Source: Venturia oleaginea
Lineage: Eukaryota; Ascomycota; Dothideomycetes; Venturiales; Venturiaceae
Length of the DNA stretch: 64,000 bases
Reading direction: 5' to 3'
Assembly: GCA_013176395.1 (NCBI GenBank)
Contig: JABMLP010000017.1
Span: forward strand, 744,001-808,000
Under the pieces are notes generated by a model, which saw only the letters and a list, made by a program, of their open reading frames with translations, ran no database searches and was not told the origin of the DNA. Position numbers and translations under genes: made by a program. This document shows positions 41,746-54,604 of the stretch, one piece after another (positions within the stretch are counted from its first letter, which is position 1; each line of letters opens with the position of its first letter).

Positions 41746-43853
41746 GTTTGAGAGTGTGTAATTTGATGATTGATTAGGCGAAGTATGACGAAGAACGCTG
41801 ACCTGCTCTCCCTTTTATACAAAAAACCCCGACTAAAAACATCCAATGTCGTGCTCCAGCTATATTTGACGGAACTCGTAGATTAGATTAAATTCAAATG
41901 TAGTGCCCGCATCTCGCTCTTACAAGTCCCTCATTCATACCTATGAACCTGCATCGTGGTTGACTTGTACCTAGTTCGGAACATCACGTTCATTCGCAAT
42001 TCTGGTATTGCCCGGGCCGATTCAGTATCTGAGGATCCCGTTACAGCCTTGCCCAGTGTAAATCGATGTCGAGTCCAGATCCGGGGGTTTGACAGCCCAG
42101 TCCTGGGGTTGATCGGTTTCATAGAAGCAAACTATTTGCGTAACTACAAGGTACAGCCGCTTTTCAGAGTGTCAATCCAATCGGACAAGATCAATATCAA
42201 TAACACCTTCGTCGCTGGGTGCTGAGCTATGGGAAGTGGGGGGAGTTTGGGTCAAAACAAAGAGAAAAGCCACCTCCGTAGAACAAAGATAAGATTATGA
42301 GAGGGGCTTTGCAATGTTCACGTGTGATGTCAGCGTCCCGCGGATGTTCGAGCGCCGCGTAGGTACTCGAGCTTTGCGTGGTTGATAATGATGAGGTTGC
42401 AGATTGGTGGTAAATTGTATTCCATTTCCAAGAAATCGTTTGCTTTCGCACGAGTAGAGGGTCCTAAAGAGATCGGCCCTGGGAGATTGCAATCGTTGAT
42501 CTAATGCCTCGGATTGATGCTGGTTTAAGCAGAGTCATTTTTGGAGCCGCCAGAAGTTTGTCGATTAGGATTTACACAGGAAAATCTGGAACCTGGAAGC
42601 CGGAAACAATGCCTCCACCACAGTACAATGACTGGCGATTCCAATTTTGCCACAGATTACGCATGATTGTAATTCCGAGGTGAATTATCCCACTCGTTGC
42701 GCATACTATGTATTCTACCACTTCCCGCTAACCGCTGTGAAGATCTTCGATTAGCACTAGATAACCAAACTGACTCAAAATTGATGAGCATAATATGTCC
42801 TTGTCTAGACAGGCCTGCGGTACGATGTCCTTCCCTGAGAAAATGTCGCAGTATGCGCTGATGCTGACCCTTCTAAGGACGGGATTTTGCGATTGAGATT
42901 TTCTGCACACGACGAGCATGAGGATATTGTGATGTTTTCAGTGTGTCCATGCAAGATCCGTGCATTGTAGAGTGATATGGAAAGGTCTTTGCGAAAATGG
43001 TTGCTGGCTTGATTGATGAAGTGGTTGTTGTTGTGTGAAAGGGAAGTAGTCCGAGGAAGAGAGGCTGACCGTGGAGTGGGCGCGGGCGTCATGAGCACGT
43101 GGGGCTTGTCGTAGCTTCTAGTACACAGTAGGTTCTTCCCATCGAACCGGTTTTCATCCGTTGTAGATCAGTTGATCATTGCCTCGTAAGTACGGAGTAA
43201 TTTCTTGAAGAAAAGCTCGCAATGCTATATATAGCCCAAAAGCTTCTGGAACGATTATATATAGTATACCCGGGTCCTTAGCCGTCAATGCATCACCTTG
43301 TTGTACTTACATAGTACATCACTGGGATTGCAGGCGTCAGTTATTTTTGTTCAATCAGTCAGTCAGTCAGTCAGCCAGTCACAAACCTTGAAGACTGTCC
43401 ACGTTGATGCACAAACAACAATATCGAAAGAGAGATTCTCGATCTCTGATGAAACTGACCTTGGTGACTTTCTGGCAAGGTCATTGTGTGTAGTCGTAAT
43501 AAAGGTATCGATATCGATTCCACATTGGATGTAATGAAGTGGGATGGCAGAAGAAAGGACACGAATCAAGAGTTTTCTGGAGGTGATTTTGCAAGAAAGA
43601 CCATGGCAACGCTCCAAAGAGCGTTTCTTTCGCTGCTATCCCGCTGAACTGGCGGTATGCTGTTGAAGCCATACATGACTGTTTAAGGGGCATTTATTCG
43701 CTGCACCTATCCTCAAATCCTAGACGAACGGCTACCAACGAAGGTTTCGCGAGCAACAGCGCCTTGAGACTCGGGAGCTCAGAGTTTATATCTCGGATCC
43801 ATATAATTTTATTTCAAGATTATTTAAATTTGCTGACATGTTCAGCATTAACT
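41746..43853. other. intergenic, no gene recognised
   Basis: About 2.1 kb. Contains a short (CAGT)n run near 43355-43375 and AT-rich blocks; frames on both strands lack protein-like composition. Confidence 0.5.
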
Positions 43854-43951
43854 GGGCGCTTGGTCTAGGGGTATGATACTCGCTTCGCATTGTCGGTAGT
43901 GACATTAAAAAGCCTTGTGAGTGGTCGTGGGTTCAATTCCCACAGCGTCCA
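43854..43951 (+). tRNA. tRNA-Ala (anticodon CGC) with a 26-nt intron
   Basis: Acceptor stem GGGCGCT/AGCGTCC holds the G3:U70 wobble pair that defines tRNA-Ala. The D arm is in GGTCTAGGGGTATGATA. The anticodon stem CTCGC (43879-43883) pairs with GTGAG (43917-43921). The loop reads TT-CGC-A, giving anticodon 43886-43888 = CGC. An intron of about 26 nt (43890-43915) lies after position 37, the canonical place. The T arm is GTGGG-TTCAATT-CCCAC, and the discriminator base is A (43951). Confidence 0.9.
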
Positions 43952-44463
43952 TATCTTTATCTTTGGCCGGCGAGTGCTGGGGCTGCAGCTTGACCTCTCT
44001 CTTTCAGTCTTTTTATTCGTAGGTGGGAGGCAGTATGGAGATTTTGCCGTGTGCAGCATTTCTTTTTCGAGGTGCTGCGTCGAGCCTCAGATCCAGCCTA
44101 GTGGCCCTCCATGTCTTTGCCTGAGTTGTTCGCAACACGAAAGGATTATTCAATAGCATGAACAAAAGGGCTTCTTGTTGTGGCTTTCCTCGCAGATTTC
44201 GATTTAAACTTCCCAGCGGCTAGGATTCGAGCAGGGGCTTTTGTCGATCAGACGCTGGTTTCCCCGCCGCGCCTGCTGCTAGGATCTTGCGGAATGCGAT
44301 CATGACAACAGACGGTCTTGACACACAAACAAACAGAGCAGGTCGTCTTCTCACTTCTTAAAGCTTCAACTCCAAAGCAAACGTTCCACACTCATCGAAC
44401 CGCAACAGAATTCAACGACTTTTCAAGCCATAATATATTCAAACGACTCTTCAATACTTCAAC
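43952..44463. other. intergenic, 5' region of the RPEL gene
   Basis: T-rich stretches after the tRNA may end pol III transcription; the last 150 bases look like 5' UTR. Confidence 0.45.
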
Positions 44464-45049
44464 ATGGCATCAGCTGAGTATCCCCAACTTGTTGATACGA
44501 CCCCAATCTCTCCAACTCGAGGACCAGAACGACGCAACTCCCTCGAGAAGCACCTTCAACAACGCCCTGAAGCCGAGGACCTCAAGGCTAGGAACATCCT
44601 CTTGAACACAGATGCTGCACCGTACGTAGACCCTTTGCGCATCAAAGGCCACGATCTGCTGTTGAGCAACCGCTGACCGGCTTGTAAACAGAGCACTTCA
44701 AGCCGCACAACATGAGCTCGAGCGCCAAAAGATTACTGACAGCCTGAGAAAGGGTTTGGAATCGCGACCAGATAAAGACAGCCTCGTTGAAAGTATGTCT
44801 CAGCCTTCGTCTACTCTCCAAATGTCTCGCCTTATCAACAATTTGAACATCGCTAACATATCCGTGTTCCAACCAGAGAATATCCTCCCAGGATCCAGCG
44901 CCGCTCCAGCCCTCCTAGCATCACAACGCGAACTGGAACGCCATATGCGTGCCGACAGCCTCGAGAGCAAGCTCAAGGAGAGGCCAAAGCCCGAAGAGTT
45001 GATCAAGGAGGGTATATTGGAAGCAGATGAAAATCCACTGGAAAATTGA
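44464..45049 (+). CDS. RPEL-repeat protein
   Basis: Three exons (44464-44621, 44692-44792, 44877-45049) with 70- and 84-bp introns give 143 residues. Three RPEL motifs are visible: RRNSLEKHLQQRPEAEDLK (about residue 20 on), DSLRKGLESRPDKDSLVEKN (joined over intron 2) and DSLESKLKERPKPEELIKEG near the C-terminus. RPEL motifs bind monomeric actin in animal MRTF and Phactr proteins. Small three-repeat RPEL proteins of about this size are common in filamentous fungi, where their role is little known. The splice phases fit and each junction restores a motif, which strongly supports the model. Confidence 0.87.
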
Positions 45050-45661
45050 ATAATGGTTGAGGAGACACGAAACGGGCATCAGCTGGTTTTGCTTACCTGA
45101 GATGTGATACGGCGTTTTGAGCAAGCATTGAAGCGCACGAGTTACTGTAGTATTCGATCATTGAAATTGAGATAGGTCGATCGATGCATAGCTTTGGCAG
45201 TACAATTGGATCTCTGGTTTTGATTTTACACTCATCTGAACATTGTTGAAGAACTCGCAAGAAAAACACAGCGATTGGTTATAAAGCGAGAGATATCGGT
45301 CAATGACAACCCATCCAATTATAGTCACGTGGGACCGCTCCGACGCGTTTGAATTTGAGATCTGGCTGTTTCTCCAAGCGCGTAACCTTTGAAAATGCAA
45401 CTGCGCAGACAATTGCCTTGAATGTGGTCTACTCTTGCTTGCTCTTCCTTGGGGTGATATCTTTGTCGATCAGTTCCTGCCTGCTACATCACTCTGCCTC
45501 GTTCGGTCCTACAATATTTGTGTACTTATGTGGCTTTTCAATTCTGGTCTCAGATCCAAACAACTTAACCTCCTACTCATTTTCTTGAACAGCTCAAAGC
45601 CTATCGACTAATCTACTCTCATTACACAACAACTAAGCAAGTCCTCAGCTCAACACCTTTA
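45050..45661. other. intergenic, PPX1 promoter region
   Basis: No supported frame; the last 150 bases are pyrimidine-rich 5' leader. Confidence 0.5.
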
Positions 45662-47031
45662 ATGTCCCTTCCACGAACATCCGTACGCAATTTCCTCATC
45701 CAAGCAAAAGCTTCCCTCCGCACAGCAAAATCGCAAAGACAGCAAGTCACACTTGTGATAGGCAATGAATCTGCAGGTGAAAAACACTTTCCCCTCCACT
45801 GTTGACATTCGCTTACATTTGAGTACCAGATCTCGACTCTTTCGCAAGCGCCATTTTGTATGCCTACGTACGATCCAGCTACATTCGATCCAGCGGACCT
45901 ACTCCAAACGCCGTCGCACCTTTCTATGTACCAGTCACAAATATACCTGAGGCAGATATTTCGCTGAGGCCCGAATTTCTGGCTCTTCTGCCGCATGCGA
46001 ACCTGGAACGCGAGCATATCATCACTCTAGACGACCTACCGCAATCCATAGACACAGCCCTTGAACCCGATAACACTCGTTGGATACTTGTGGACCACAA
46101 TGTTTTGCAAGGCGCCTTGGGCGACAAGTATTCGGCCAGGGTTGCTGGAGCAATCGATCACCACGATGACGAAAACATCATCCCGCCGAATACAGGCTCC
46201 GAACCTCGCATCATCACAAAGACAGCGAGTTGCTGCTCCCTGGTCACAAACTACTGTCGTGAAGCTTGGGATGCTTTATCGCCTTCTGCGCAATCGCCTA
46301 TTGCCGCTAATGCACGAACCGACTCGGACAAATTCGTGGACAATGCTTCTTATGCCTCGCTCTGGGACTCACAGGTTGCCAAACTTGCATTGGCTGCTGT
46401 ACTGATGGACACTACGAATCTAAAGGCCGAAGACAAAGTCACTGAACATGATATCGAGGCCGTCAAGATCTTGGAATCGAAGATTGCATCCTCTCCTCAG
46501 GGCTCGAAGGACTACAGCCGAGACAGTTTCTTCGAGGAGATTAGTGACGCTAAAAAAGACATCGCTCCGTTGAAGTTGTACGACATCTTGCGAAAAGACT
46601 ACAAGCAGTGGACAGAAGGCAGTCTCAAGCTCGGCGTGAGTTCAGTGGTCAGACCAGTCGATTTTTTGATCGAGAAGGCCAAAGACGAATCCGATGGCTC
46701 AGAGAGCGACACCGACGCGTTTGTGAACTCGATGAAGAAATTTGCTGCCGACCGAAAATTGGACATCATGGCCGTGATGACGACCTTTGGCAGAGATAAA
46801 GGTGATTTCCAGCGAGAACTGTTGGTGTGGGCACTTCATCCAGCCAGCACTTCAGCAGCAGTAAAGTTCGAAAAGCAATCAAACGCGGAGCTCGGTCTCG
46901 TAGAATGGCAAGGATCTGTGAAGGACCTAAATCATGAAGACGAAGATGGATGGAGGAAGATCTGGCGACAAAGCGCTGTCCAACATAGCCGGAAACGTGT
47001 TGCTCCACTGTTGAGGGAAGCCATGCATTGA
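45662..47031 (+). CDS. PPX1: exopolyphosphatase, DHH family
   Basis: Two exons (45662-45776, 45830-47031) with a 53-bp intron give 438 residues. The intron falls inside the first metal-binding motif, GNESADLDSFASAILYAY, restored on splicing. ILVDHN and AGAIDHHDDEN (D148-H149-H150) are the DHH signature. The C-terminal half (SSVVRPVDFLIEKAKDE to the end) is the DHHA2 substrate domain. The yeast homologue removes terminal phosphates from inorganic polyphosphate in the cytosol using Mg or Mn. Length and order match. No lesion. The start at 45662 is the first ATG, with a short leader. Confidence 0.92.
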
Positions 47032-49618
47032 AAGCGTTTGGATTCCTTCCTGTCTTTATCTGGCTGGACCTTGTCACGCTGACTTGAACCTAATCTCTTT
47101 ATCTGCATATCGATACACAGCATGATATACATCACGCGTAGCAATAAACAAATATTTTTCACTGCACCCGATGCTGAGTGGCATGTCTTAGCACCCAGGT
47201 CTTGCATGAAATGAGTCAACTTTATGTGGTTGATTTACCAGCAGGACTGCCACTTTCCACTCTCAGTCCAAACACATTGCGGTTCTTCGCCTATGCAACC
47301 GTACATTCACGTCTCCTTTTGCCAGTATCGTGTTCCACAAAATTCAATACCACAATCCAGCACCTTGATCAGATCGGCCGCAGGTCACTTGGACCATCAC
47401 TCAGGGGCTTTTCAGTTGTTCGTCCTTCCAACTTCATGCCAGGGACCTCCCTCCCATCAGCCATAGAAACACGCAACGAAATTGAGGATTTCCATCTGCA
47501 AGGATGATCCAGATGGCAAATCCAGGAATAGCCCTCGACGACCGTATCGCCGGCAACCCATTGAGCCCTCGGGCACTCCCCTTCCCTAGGGCGAAGATCG
47601 CGAGGTCAATGCGAATCGGATGGGAGCTTCAGGGTGACGTTTCTGAATAACAAAATCTAGACGACGAACTGACCATATGGCGGATATCAAATCGAGGAAG
47701 ACGTAAATAATCAAGATGGTTGCTATAGCGATGTACTTTAAGGCCATCGCTGTTTGTCTCATGGACCAGAACAAATTGACGACGTGTATTTTGCAATCAG
47801 AAGCAAAGTATGTCGCCAGAGTTGTCGCGACAACAAATCATACTAGGCTCTGCTATAGCCCAATGCCAACACGTCAGGTACTGTGGAGAACGTCGAGATC
47901 ATCGACTAGACGCGATCATCCGGCTGCTGGGTTCGAGGGTGTAAAATCCATCCGCTTGGACATGGTGAGACGCCCCTAAGGCTTTTCTCCGTTCTTTTAG
48001 CAGGCTCTGGAGGCTAGTTATCTGGAGACGTTGTGAGCTCTTGTAAACACCACAAGCGGTTGGTACTCTGAAACTGGCTCGTCTAAAGCGTCAGAGCTCG
48101 AGGAATGCAGCAACTGCATCGTACAAGCAGTTACTCGAAGTGTGGAGCGAATTGCAGGTTGATGAGCCAACACACTTCGGACCAGTAGTGGGTGATGGAA
48201 CAGCTTAAATGATGCAGAAGTTTGCCAGCAGTTCCCAGTCATGGTTTGCAAATGGGAGGGCGCAAGCGAACGGATTGACAATGGATTGAGTCGACACACT
48301 TGACGTGCATATTGCCAACTCAGCAGACTATGCAGGCCCGCTTCTTCGAACCAGTCGGCGCCCGCAACGTCAGGGTTTTGAATGCACGATCTGGCAGTCT
48401 CGCGTGGTTGGTTGCGGAGCGGTTGCAAGGAAGGTCGCGACGGGTTGTTCCTGTTCCTGTTGCTGGTGGGGCCGAATCGTGAGAGCTGGAGACTGGAGAC
48501 TGGAGACTGGAGACTGAGACTGAGACTGAGACTGAGGCTGAGGCTGAGGCTGAGACCGGAGACTGCAGACTGGAGACTGCAGACTGAAGACTGGAGACTG
48601 GAGACTGGATACATGGAGACATGGAGTTGAAGATGTTGACGGGGCAAAAGAGCGGTAAAGTGTCGCAGATGGCATTTGGCCAGTGGCCAGGCTTCTCGAA
48701 GAATGGGTTCTTTGTGTGAGTTGGATGCCGCTCTCAGGCTGCATCTCGCTCAAAGGAGAAGCGCCTGCAGAAAGCCCCTCCTCCCGGTCGCGTTTCTGCG
48801 AAGAATCCTTGCCCCAGACGAATCAGCGCTGCGAGGGCGGACCACCTCATGATATGCGCTGGCGACTGCAATGGAGATGGCAGGCGAGTGAGTCGGATTC
48901 GACAGGCGAGTGAGTCGGATTCGATAAACACCAATGCCCAACCCGTCCTGTTCTCCATCGTCAGGTGCTGGCTACTCTAGACTCCCGTTTGATCGCTGCC
49001 CCTCTGAACAAAGGCCTCCAGTATTCTATTCTAGTCCAAGTCTTTCAATACTCGACCACCGTCTAGCCAATCGTCCCCCTCTACACGCTCCATATCGATA
49101 AGGACCCGACCTGCAACCAGCAGCCTTTCCGTCCCACGCCAACTCATCCTACAGCAGCAATTTCCACTGGCCTCACCTGCGTCGAAGCCTCAATATCAAT
49201 CTACACATTTCTCCTTGCCGTCGCTGTGGATACTTCCCATCTGTACCTCAATAGCCTCGCTCAGCATGATTTGACTCCCCACGGCGCCTATCCAGGTGAA
49301 AGCACCATATGGCGAGATGATTAAAGGTCTGCGTTCTTCGTCGCCGCCTGCGCCGGCACATTCGTCGCCTCGTAAGTACTGTTGCTGCTGATGCTTGTTG
49401 CCCTTCTGCCAATGGAGCTCGACCCACCTGCATTGGCCTATACACATACGCTGAGTTGGCAGAGCTAACGTTTCCCAGCTGCCGTCTCGCCTACAATCAC
49501 TCAGCTATCCTCCAGAAGTGTCTCTCCCTCCCCGTCAGACTCCCATGAACCCTCGCGACGGATCTTGCTCCGCTCCCCGAGCCCTCCTCAACCACCCTCG
49601 CCTTGCCCTCAACCTTCG
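47032..49618. other. intergenic, with minisatellites
   Basis: About 2.6 kb without a convincing gene. Holds the CTGGAGA-type minisatellite (48486-48610) and two copies of a 22-bp unit AGGCGAGTGAGTCGGATTCG at about 48881-48925. The right part is probably promoter and leader of the next gene. Confidence 0.5.
48486..48610 (+). repeat. minisatellite, 7-bp CTGGAGA and 6-bp CTGAGA/CTGAGG units
   Basis: About 125 bp of tandem units: a block of CTGGAGA, then CTGAGA, CTGAGG, then mixed CTGCAGA/CTGGAGA. Confidence 0.9.
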
Positions 49619-52600
49619 ATGGTGAACAGTCTAGGAGGAGAGAGGGCGGACGGGGGAGATCACGAACTCGATTCACGACGACCTACCATGCCTCCTACCT
49701 CCATGTCCGCTCCTGTCGGTCTTCTACCTCGCCTCATCTCTCACGATACCTCGGAATACACCGCGCCGGAGCTCATAGCGAACGCGCTACCAAATACGCG
49801 TACCTCTCTATGCGAGCTCGCCAACCTCATAACAAAGGCACGATATCTCGAACAGCGACGGTGCGAGTTCCGTATAGCTCTACATCGACGACTTGTCTCG
49901 TCCGCTCTATCGGCACGTCTCCAGCACTGTGGGGAGCTCGCACACCGAACACTGATCGATTACTTCCGCAATGATGATAGGAAGAACTTTGCCACGCTTT
50001 ATAATGCCCTTTACGATGTTCAGAGTTCTTGCGACGCTACACGCCGCTATGCATTATTGGAGCCGGAACTTAAGAGCGAAACAGCCACGCTTGCAAAAGC
50101 GACCACGCCCCCTTCCTATTCAACATTTATGCATGAGATACCCCAGAAGTTTCGCAACGAGATTCTTGCCTTCATTGTCGCAATTCGAACCGATCCAAAC
50201 TTTCTTGCCGCATGTGTTGCCAGTTTGACTCAGTCTGAGTTGATTTCGCTTGCCAGTTTCCGTCCCGCATCTGAACCAGAGTCGATTTTCCCCACCGCCA
50301 AAAGTGTTTCTGTTGCTAAGAAGACATCTTTCTCTGCTATACCCAATCCAGTCGAGCGTTTGCTTTCTTTCCAAAGGCATGATCCCCTTTCGGCTCTTCT
50401 CTACACCTGTTTTGCCAACTCTGCGGGACCGGATTCCAGCGAGGATCGCCGCCGGACGGATGCCTGGGCCACTACTTGCGCTCGTCTTATTACTGATGCA
50501 CGACAAGGCAGTGATAGACTAATCAAGAGTGTCCTCGATGCATGGGCCGGTATGAGAGACTGGCCTGCCAAAGCTAACATCGAATTATTCCTGATGGAGG
50601 TCCTACAGGATGGCCAATTTTTACTTGAGAAAACTTCACTTACCGAAAAAGAGCTGCAGTATGCCACGGACGAATTCATGGATGCATCGGTCAAGAAGTT
50701 GTTTGACGTTATTGACGATGAGCCTAGCGCTGGTGGCATGCCCGAAGGAGTGTGGGAAATCGGTGTGGCTATCCTTAAGAAGCTAGGAAAGGTTAAGCAA
50801 TGGCGTACGGCGGCGGAGACAGTCATTATCCATCGATGGTTTTTCGCTGGGTTCCTGTCTAACGCTCTTGTGTTTCCCGAGGTATGGTGTATGCTGTTCA
50901 ACGTATCGTGTCACGACTGACCTCGTACTCAGAGCCACGACATGATGATGGGTTACCACATCTCTTCCCAAGCACGTGATAAGATTCTGCGGAAAGTCGC
51001 GACGGCTGTGCTCAATCAGGCCTCGAGTGTCTTTTGGATATACTCGGGCAAATTGTGAGTTGACCGCTCCACGCTTCGTTATTTCTATACTCATTCGCTT
51101 CATAGGGGTGACGCGCCTCCGATCTTACCAGAAGTCAAATCCCACATGGAGAATCTTCTCGTCCGTTTGCGACATCCACGGCCCAACTTGCAGCCAGTTC
51201 TCTTGGAGGCAAAAGAAGCACCTTCTCCTCGAGAAAACAGCGACGTGAACCCATTTTTGGTCGTTTCTCCCGCTGACATTGTGACTCTTGTGAATTCACT
51301 GTTCCCTGAAAGGAGACCTTCCTCTGTCCACACGGAAAAGGATTTCAATGGACGAGGAATCATGTCGAGCGCGTCTTCCATTTCTGGTATCTCAATTCCC
51401 TTCCGCTCGACTTCCACACCAGGTGATGGCAGCTCCGTGCTTAGCACGAGCATGTCATCCGTGACCAGTGATGCAACCTCACGCGAGCCTCTTCTCGAGC
51501 CCACGGAGAAGTCCGAGGAGACCTTGCAAGCAGTTTCATTCGATTCGAGTATCCCTATTAAGCCTGTGCCTACCGAAGAGTACGGTCGGCGTTTACGTAT
51601 GGCTTGCTCTGAAATGAAACGTTTGTTGGGCTCTGAGGCTATCGCTGGCTCCGGTCATCCATGCGCCGAGCGATGGGCAGTTCTGTTCATAACACAGAAA
51701 GGTAGAGGTTTGAAAATCAGGTTGCAAGAAGACGGTGATGGCGAGAACGAGAATGATGACGACTCGCCGGACACTGATAGTGAAGATGAAGCTCCCGGCT
51801 TGGGCGTCGACCTCGAGAACGATTATCATCAGTTGAAGGAGTCCGTCGCCAAGCTTCTTTTGACATACGAGCTGCCCTTGACTCTTGCCCCCGAGCACGA
51901 GACAAAGCTCTTCTCTCTTCGAGAAGCGCAAGGCAGGCAGGAGCTGAAGCAGCGCGCACTTCGACGAGCGGATCCGACGAATCGAATTGAAGACATGGCT
52001 ATCAATCCTCAACCGAAGCACGCACCAGCGCCAAGAGTTCGCATCTCAAAACCTCGGAGCAACAGCTTCAGCGACACCGAAGATATCAAAGGCCAAAGGA
52101 CATCTGATCTCGTTGTCATGCTTCAAGCTGCCTTGCATCAATGTCAAACTCGCAACGACTACGTTAATGCACTGTTGTGGCATAGGACCCTCGAGAGGCT
52201 GCACAAGTTGACATCTCCCTCGCTCACACGAAATGGCTACGCGCCTCTACTGACTTATTTTGCTCGCGGGCCTCGCGACTCTATCTACAAGTCACTCAAA
52301 GCCACAAGGAAGATGGAATCATGGTTTGAGTGGTTGAAGACTTCGCAAAATCGGTACGAGACCAACGTCAAGGACATGATGCTCGAGTTCAAGACCCTCC
52401 GTGACAAGATGTGGTTTCGGACAGCTGTGCTCACTTCAGCCGGTTACGAAGAAGCGAAGAACCTGGCTGTTGCGCTCAAGCTCATGGGCCAGCCCATCAA
52501 GACAGTAGACGAGAAACCTGCCCTCAAACCCCGCCAATACTCGCGATCGACAGCCAACTTCCTGTTGAGGACGGAGACTCAGGTCATGGATTCGATCGCG

Positions 52601-54604
52601 ACTGTCCCGGATCGAGCTGGTCCCAACAAACTTGTGGATGAGCAAGTGGAGCTAACATCAAAGTGGCTCACCGGGTATGGCATTGAGAACTTCTGTAAAG
52701 GAGAGGAGAGAATCCATCGCTTCTGTCTTGAGATCGACAAACTTGTCAACAAACTTGTCGGCGAGAGTGTTATCGAGGCACCGGTCCTGTGGTCAAGTGA
52801 GCTTTTTCGTCGTGACAAGGACATTCTCGACAGTGGCCGGCAGAAGGGTGACCTTTGGCTCACCGGAGTCGGCACGCTGAGCATCGCTGGTGATGAAGAA
52901 TACGAGGTTCATGCTAGCCGACCACTGCCACGGAGCCTCGACTTTGTTCAGTCCGCAAGCCAACAAAGCCTGCGTTCCATCACTACTCGAGCGTCTCAGC
53001 AAAGCTTCGACTCTTCTTCCATGCGTAGTAGTGGCAGTCGAGGTCTCAACTTGATGGATGCGCAGGACTATTTCGGTGCTGCCAGCCCAGCTTTGTCAAT
53101 CAATCCAGCAATCACGTTTTGGTCTCCGTTCCATGCTGGTGAGGATTCATCTCCAAATAGCAAGGAAATCCGACCAACGACAAGTGCGTCGACTAAAAGC
53201 ACCGTTCTTCTACAGAAGTCCATTGCTGTAAACCAACAAAAGCGCAGATTCTTGCTTGACTTGAAACAGACTTTGACCGGCTTGTTACTGAGCGATCTCG
53301 GCACTCTTGTTTTCAACAAAGGGAGTGAGACTGACAGTTGGTTCTCTGGAGACATTGGTGAAGAGTGCATACAACGAAAGGAGGCCGAGGAGCGCAGAAG
53401 GAAGCAGAAACTTGCCCGCAAGAAGAGCATGCGAAGTCTCAAGAGCGCAGCATCTCGTGAGCAACGAGCCACAACTCTTGAAAACGTGACCCGCAACGAC
53501 AGGGAAAGATCCGCGAACCCGACAATGCCCAATAATCAGCCCTTCGAACACGCCCATTCTGTTGACCGATCTTCAAACAGCGATGCGACCGCGACCGCGA
53601 ACCATCTCGCTCTGCGAAAAGCTGGCCTGCTCGAATTTCCGTACGACGCTGCATACCGCAAGCTTCTTGGAAAATTCTCGACGCATCCAAACCCCTTCGT
53701 CAAACTACACGCGCTATATGAATTGGAGCAATTGATCGTGGCTGACCTTTGCTCCAAATTAGGACGCTACCTTGCACCTCGCAAAGACACTCTCCCTCCT
53801 GTACCTCAATCACCAACACTAGGGTCTGAACCGGATTTGAGTTCTCGCGATCCGACCGTCCACAACGCCCAGGCCAAGAACTTGGGCGAGGCAATTGCCA
53901 ATGTTGAGAACAGGCGTTCATACAGCATGAATGCTCACCACCATCACAGCACCGGACGGGAGTCGCCATCTGGAAACAGGTCGCCCAACAGACTTCCGAG
54001 CACTGATATGGTCGTTGACGTTCTGCAGGGCTTGTTTCGAGATGCCGAGATCAGGCCGAAGACTCTCTTCCGTGATCTTCAGTTCATTGCTGCCTTTGTT
54101 CCAGCATCAATGCTTGATCGAACCGAGAGAGGCAAAGCTTTTTGGGATGCTGGTCTTGCCGCACTCGGCCTGAAGCAAGATGTTTGTCGGTACATGGTTG
54201 AGATTGCTGACGACATCGTGGCTGAGAACACTCAGAGCCGCACTGCGAATCATGGTGGCACGACGCCAACTCCCGAGAGTCAAGCCAGGAAGAAGTGGAG
54301 CATGAATGACGCCGCAAAGATGTACATCATCACCGCCAAAGAGGGTGACGCAGCTGCGGAGCGTGAGCTGGCCATCTTCTATCTTACGCATCCAGACCTG
54401 CTCCCACGCACTTTGCTTCCATTGTCGAAGCCTCGAGAGATTTTCAAGGAGTCGCTGCTCAACCAGAAGAGAGAGGATCCAGAACGTAGTGACCCAATGA
54501 CGATGTGTGTTGCCCATCATTGGATGGAGCTGAGTAAGAAGGGCGGTGACGAACTGGCGACGAAATATTTGAGGGCTAGAGATGATATGGAGAAGATACC
54601 CTGA
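49619..54604 (+). CDS. large conserved-looking protein of unknown function
   Basis: Three exons (49619-50881, 50933-51054, 51106-54604) with two 51-bp introns in matching phases give 1,627 residues from the first ATG. The N-terminal 450 residues are helical and look globular (TSLCELANLITKARYLEQRR, then FRNEILAFIVAIRTDPNFLA). Around the first intron comes TVIIHRWFFAGFLSNALVFP and DMMMGYHISSQARDKILRKV, vaguely like the C-terminal part of RasGAP-type folds. The middle is Ser-rich with an acidic patch (NENDDDSPDTDSEDE) and a basic KQKLARKKSMRSLKS segment. The end has helical repeats (EGDAAAERELAIFYLTHPDL). No family can be named with confidence. The long frame is fully open. Confidence 0.75.

Noticed and set aside
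43355..43380. (CAGT)n microsatellite
   Set aside because: Only about four units; ordinary simple repeat.
48486..48610. CRISPR-like array
   Set aside because: Units are contiguous 6-7 bp without spacers: a minisatellite in a eukaryotic genome.
48018..48647. 209-codon minus-strand frame
   Set aside because: Its Ser/Leu/Gln runs are only the translation of the minisatellite.
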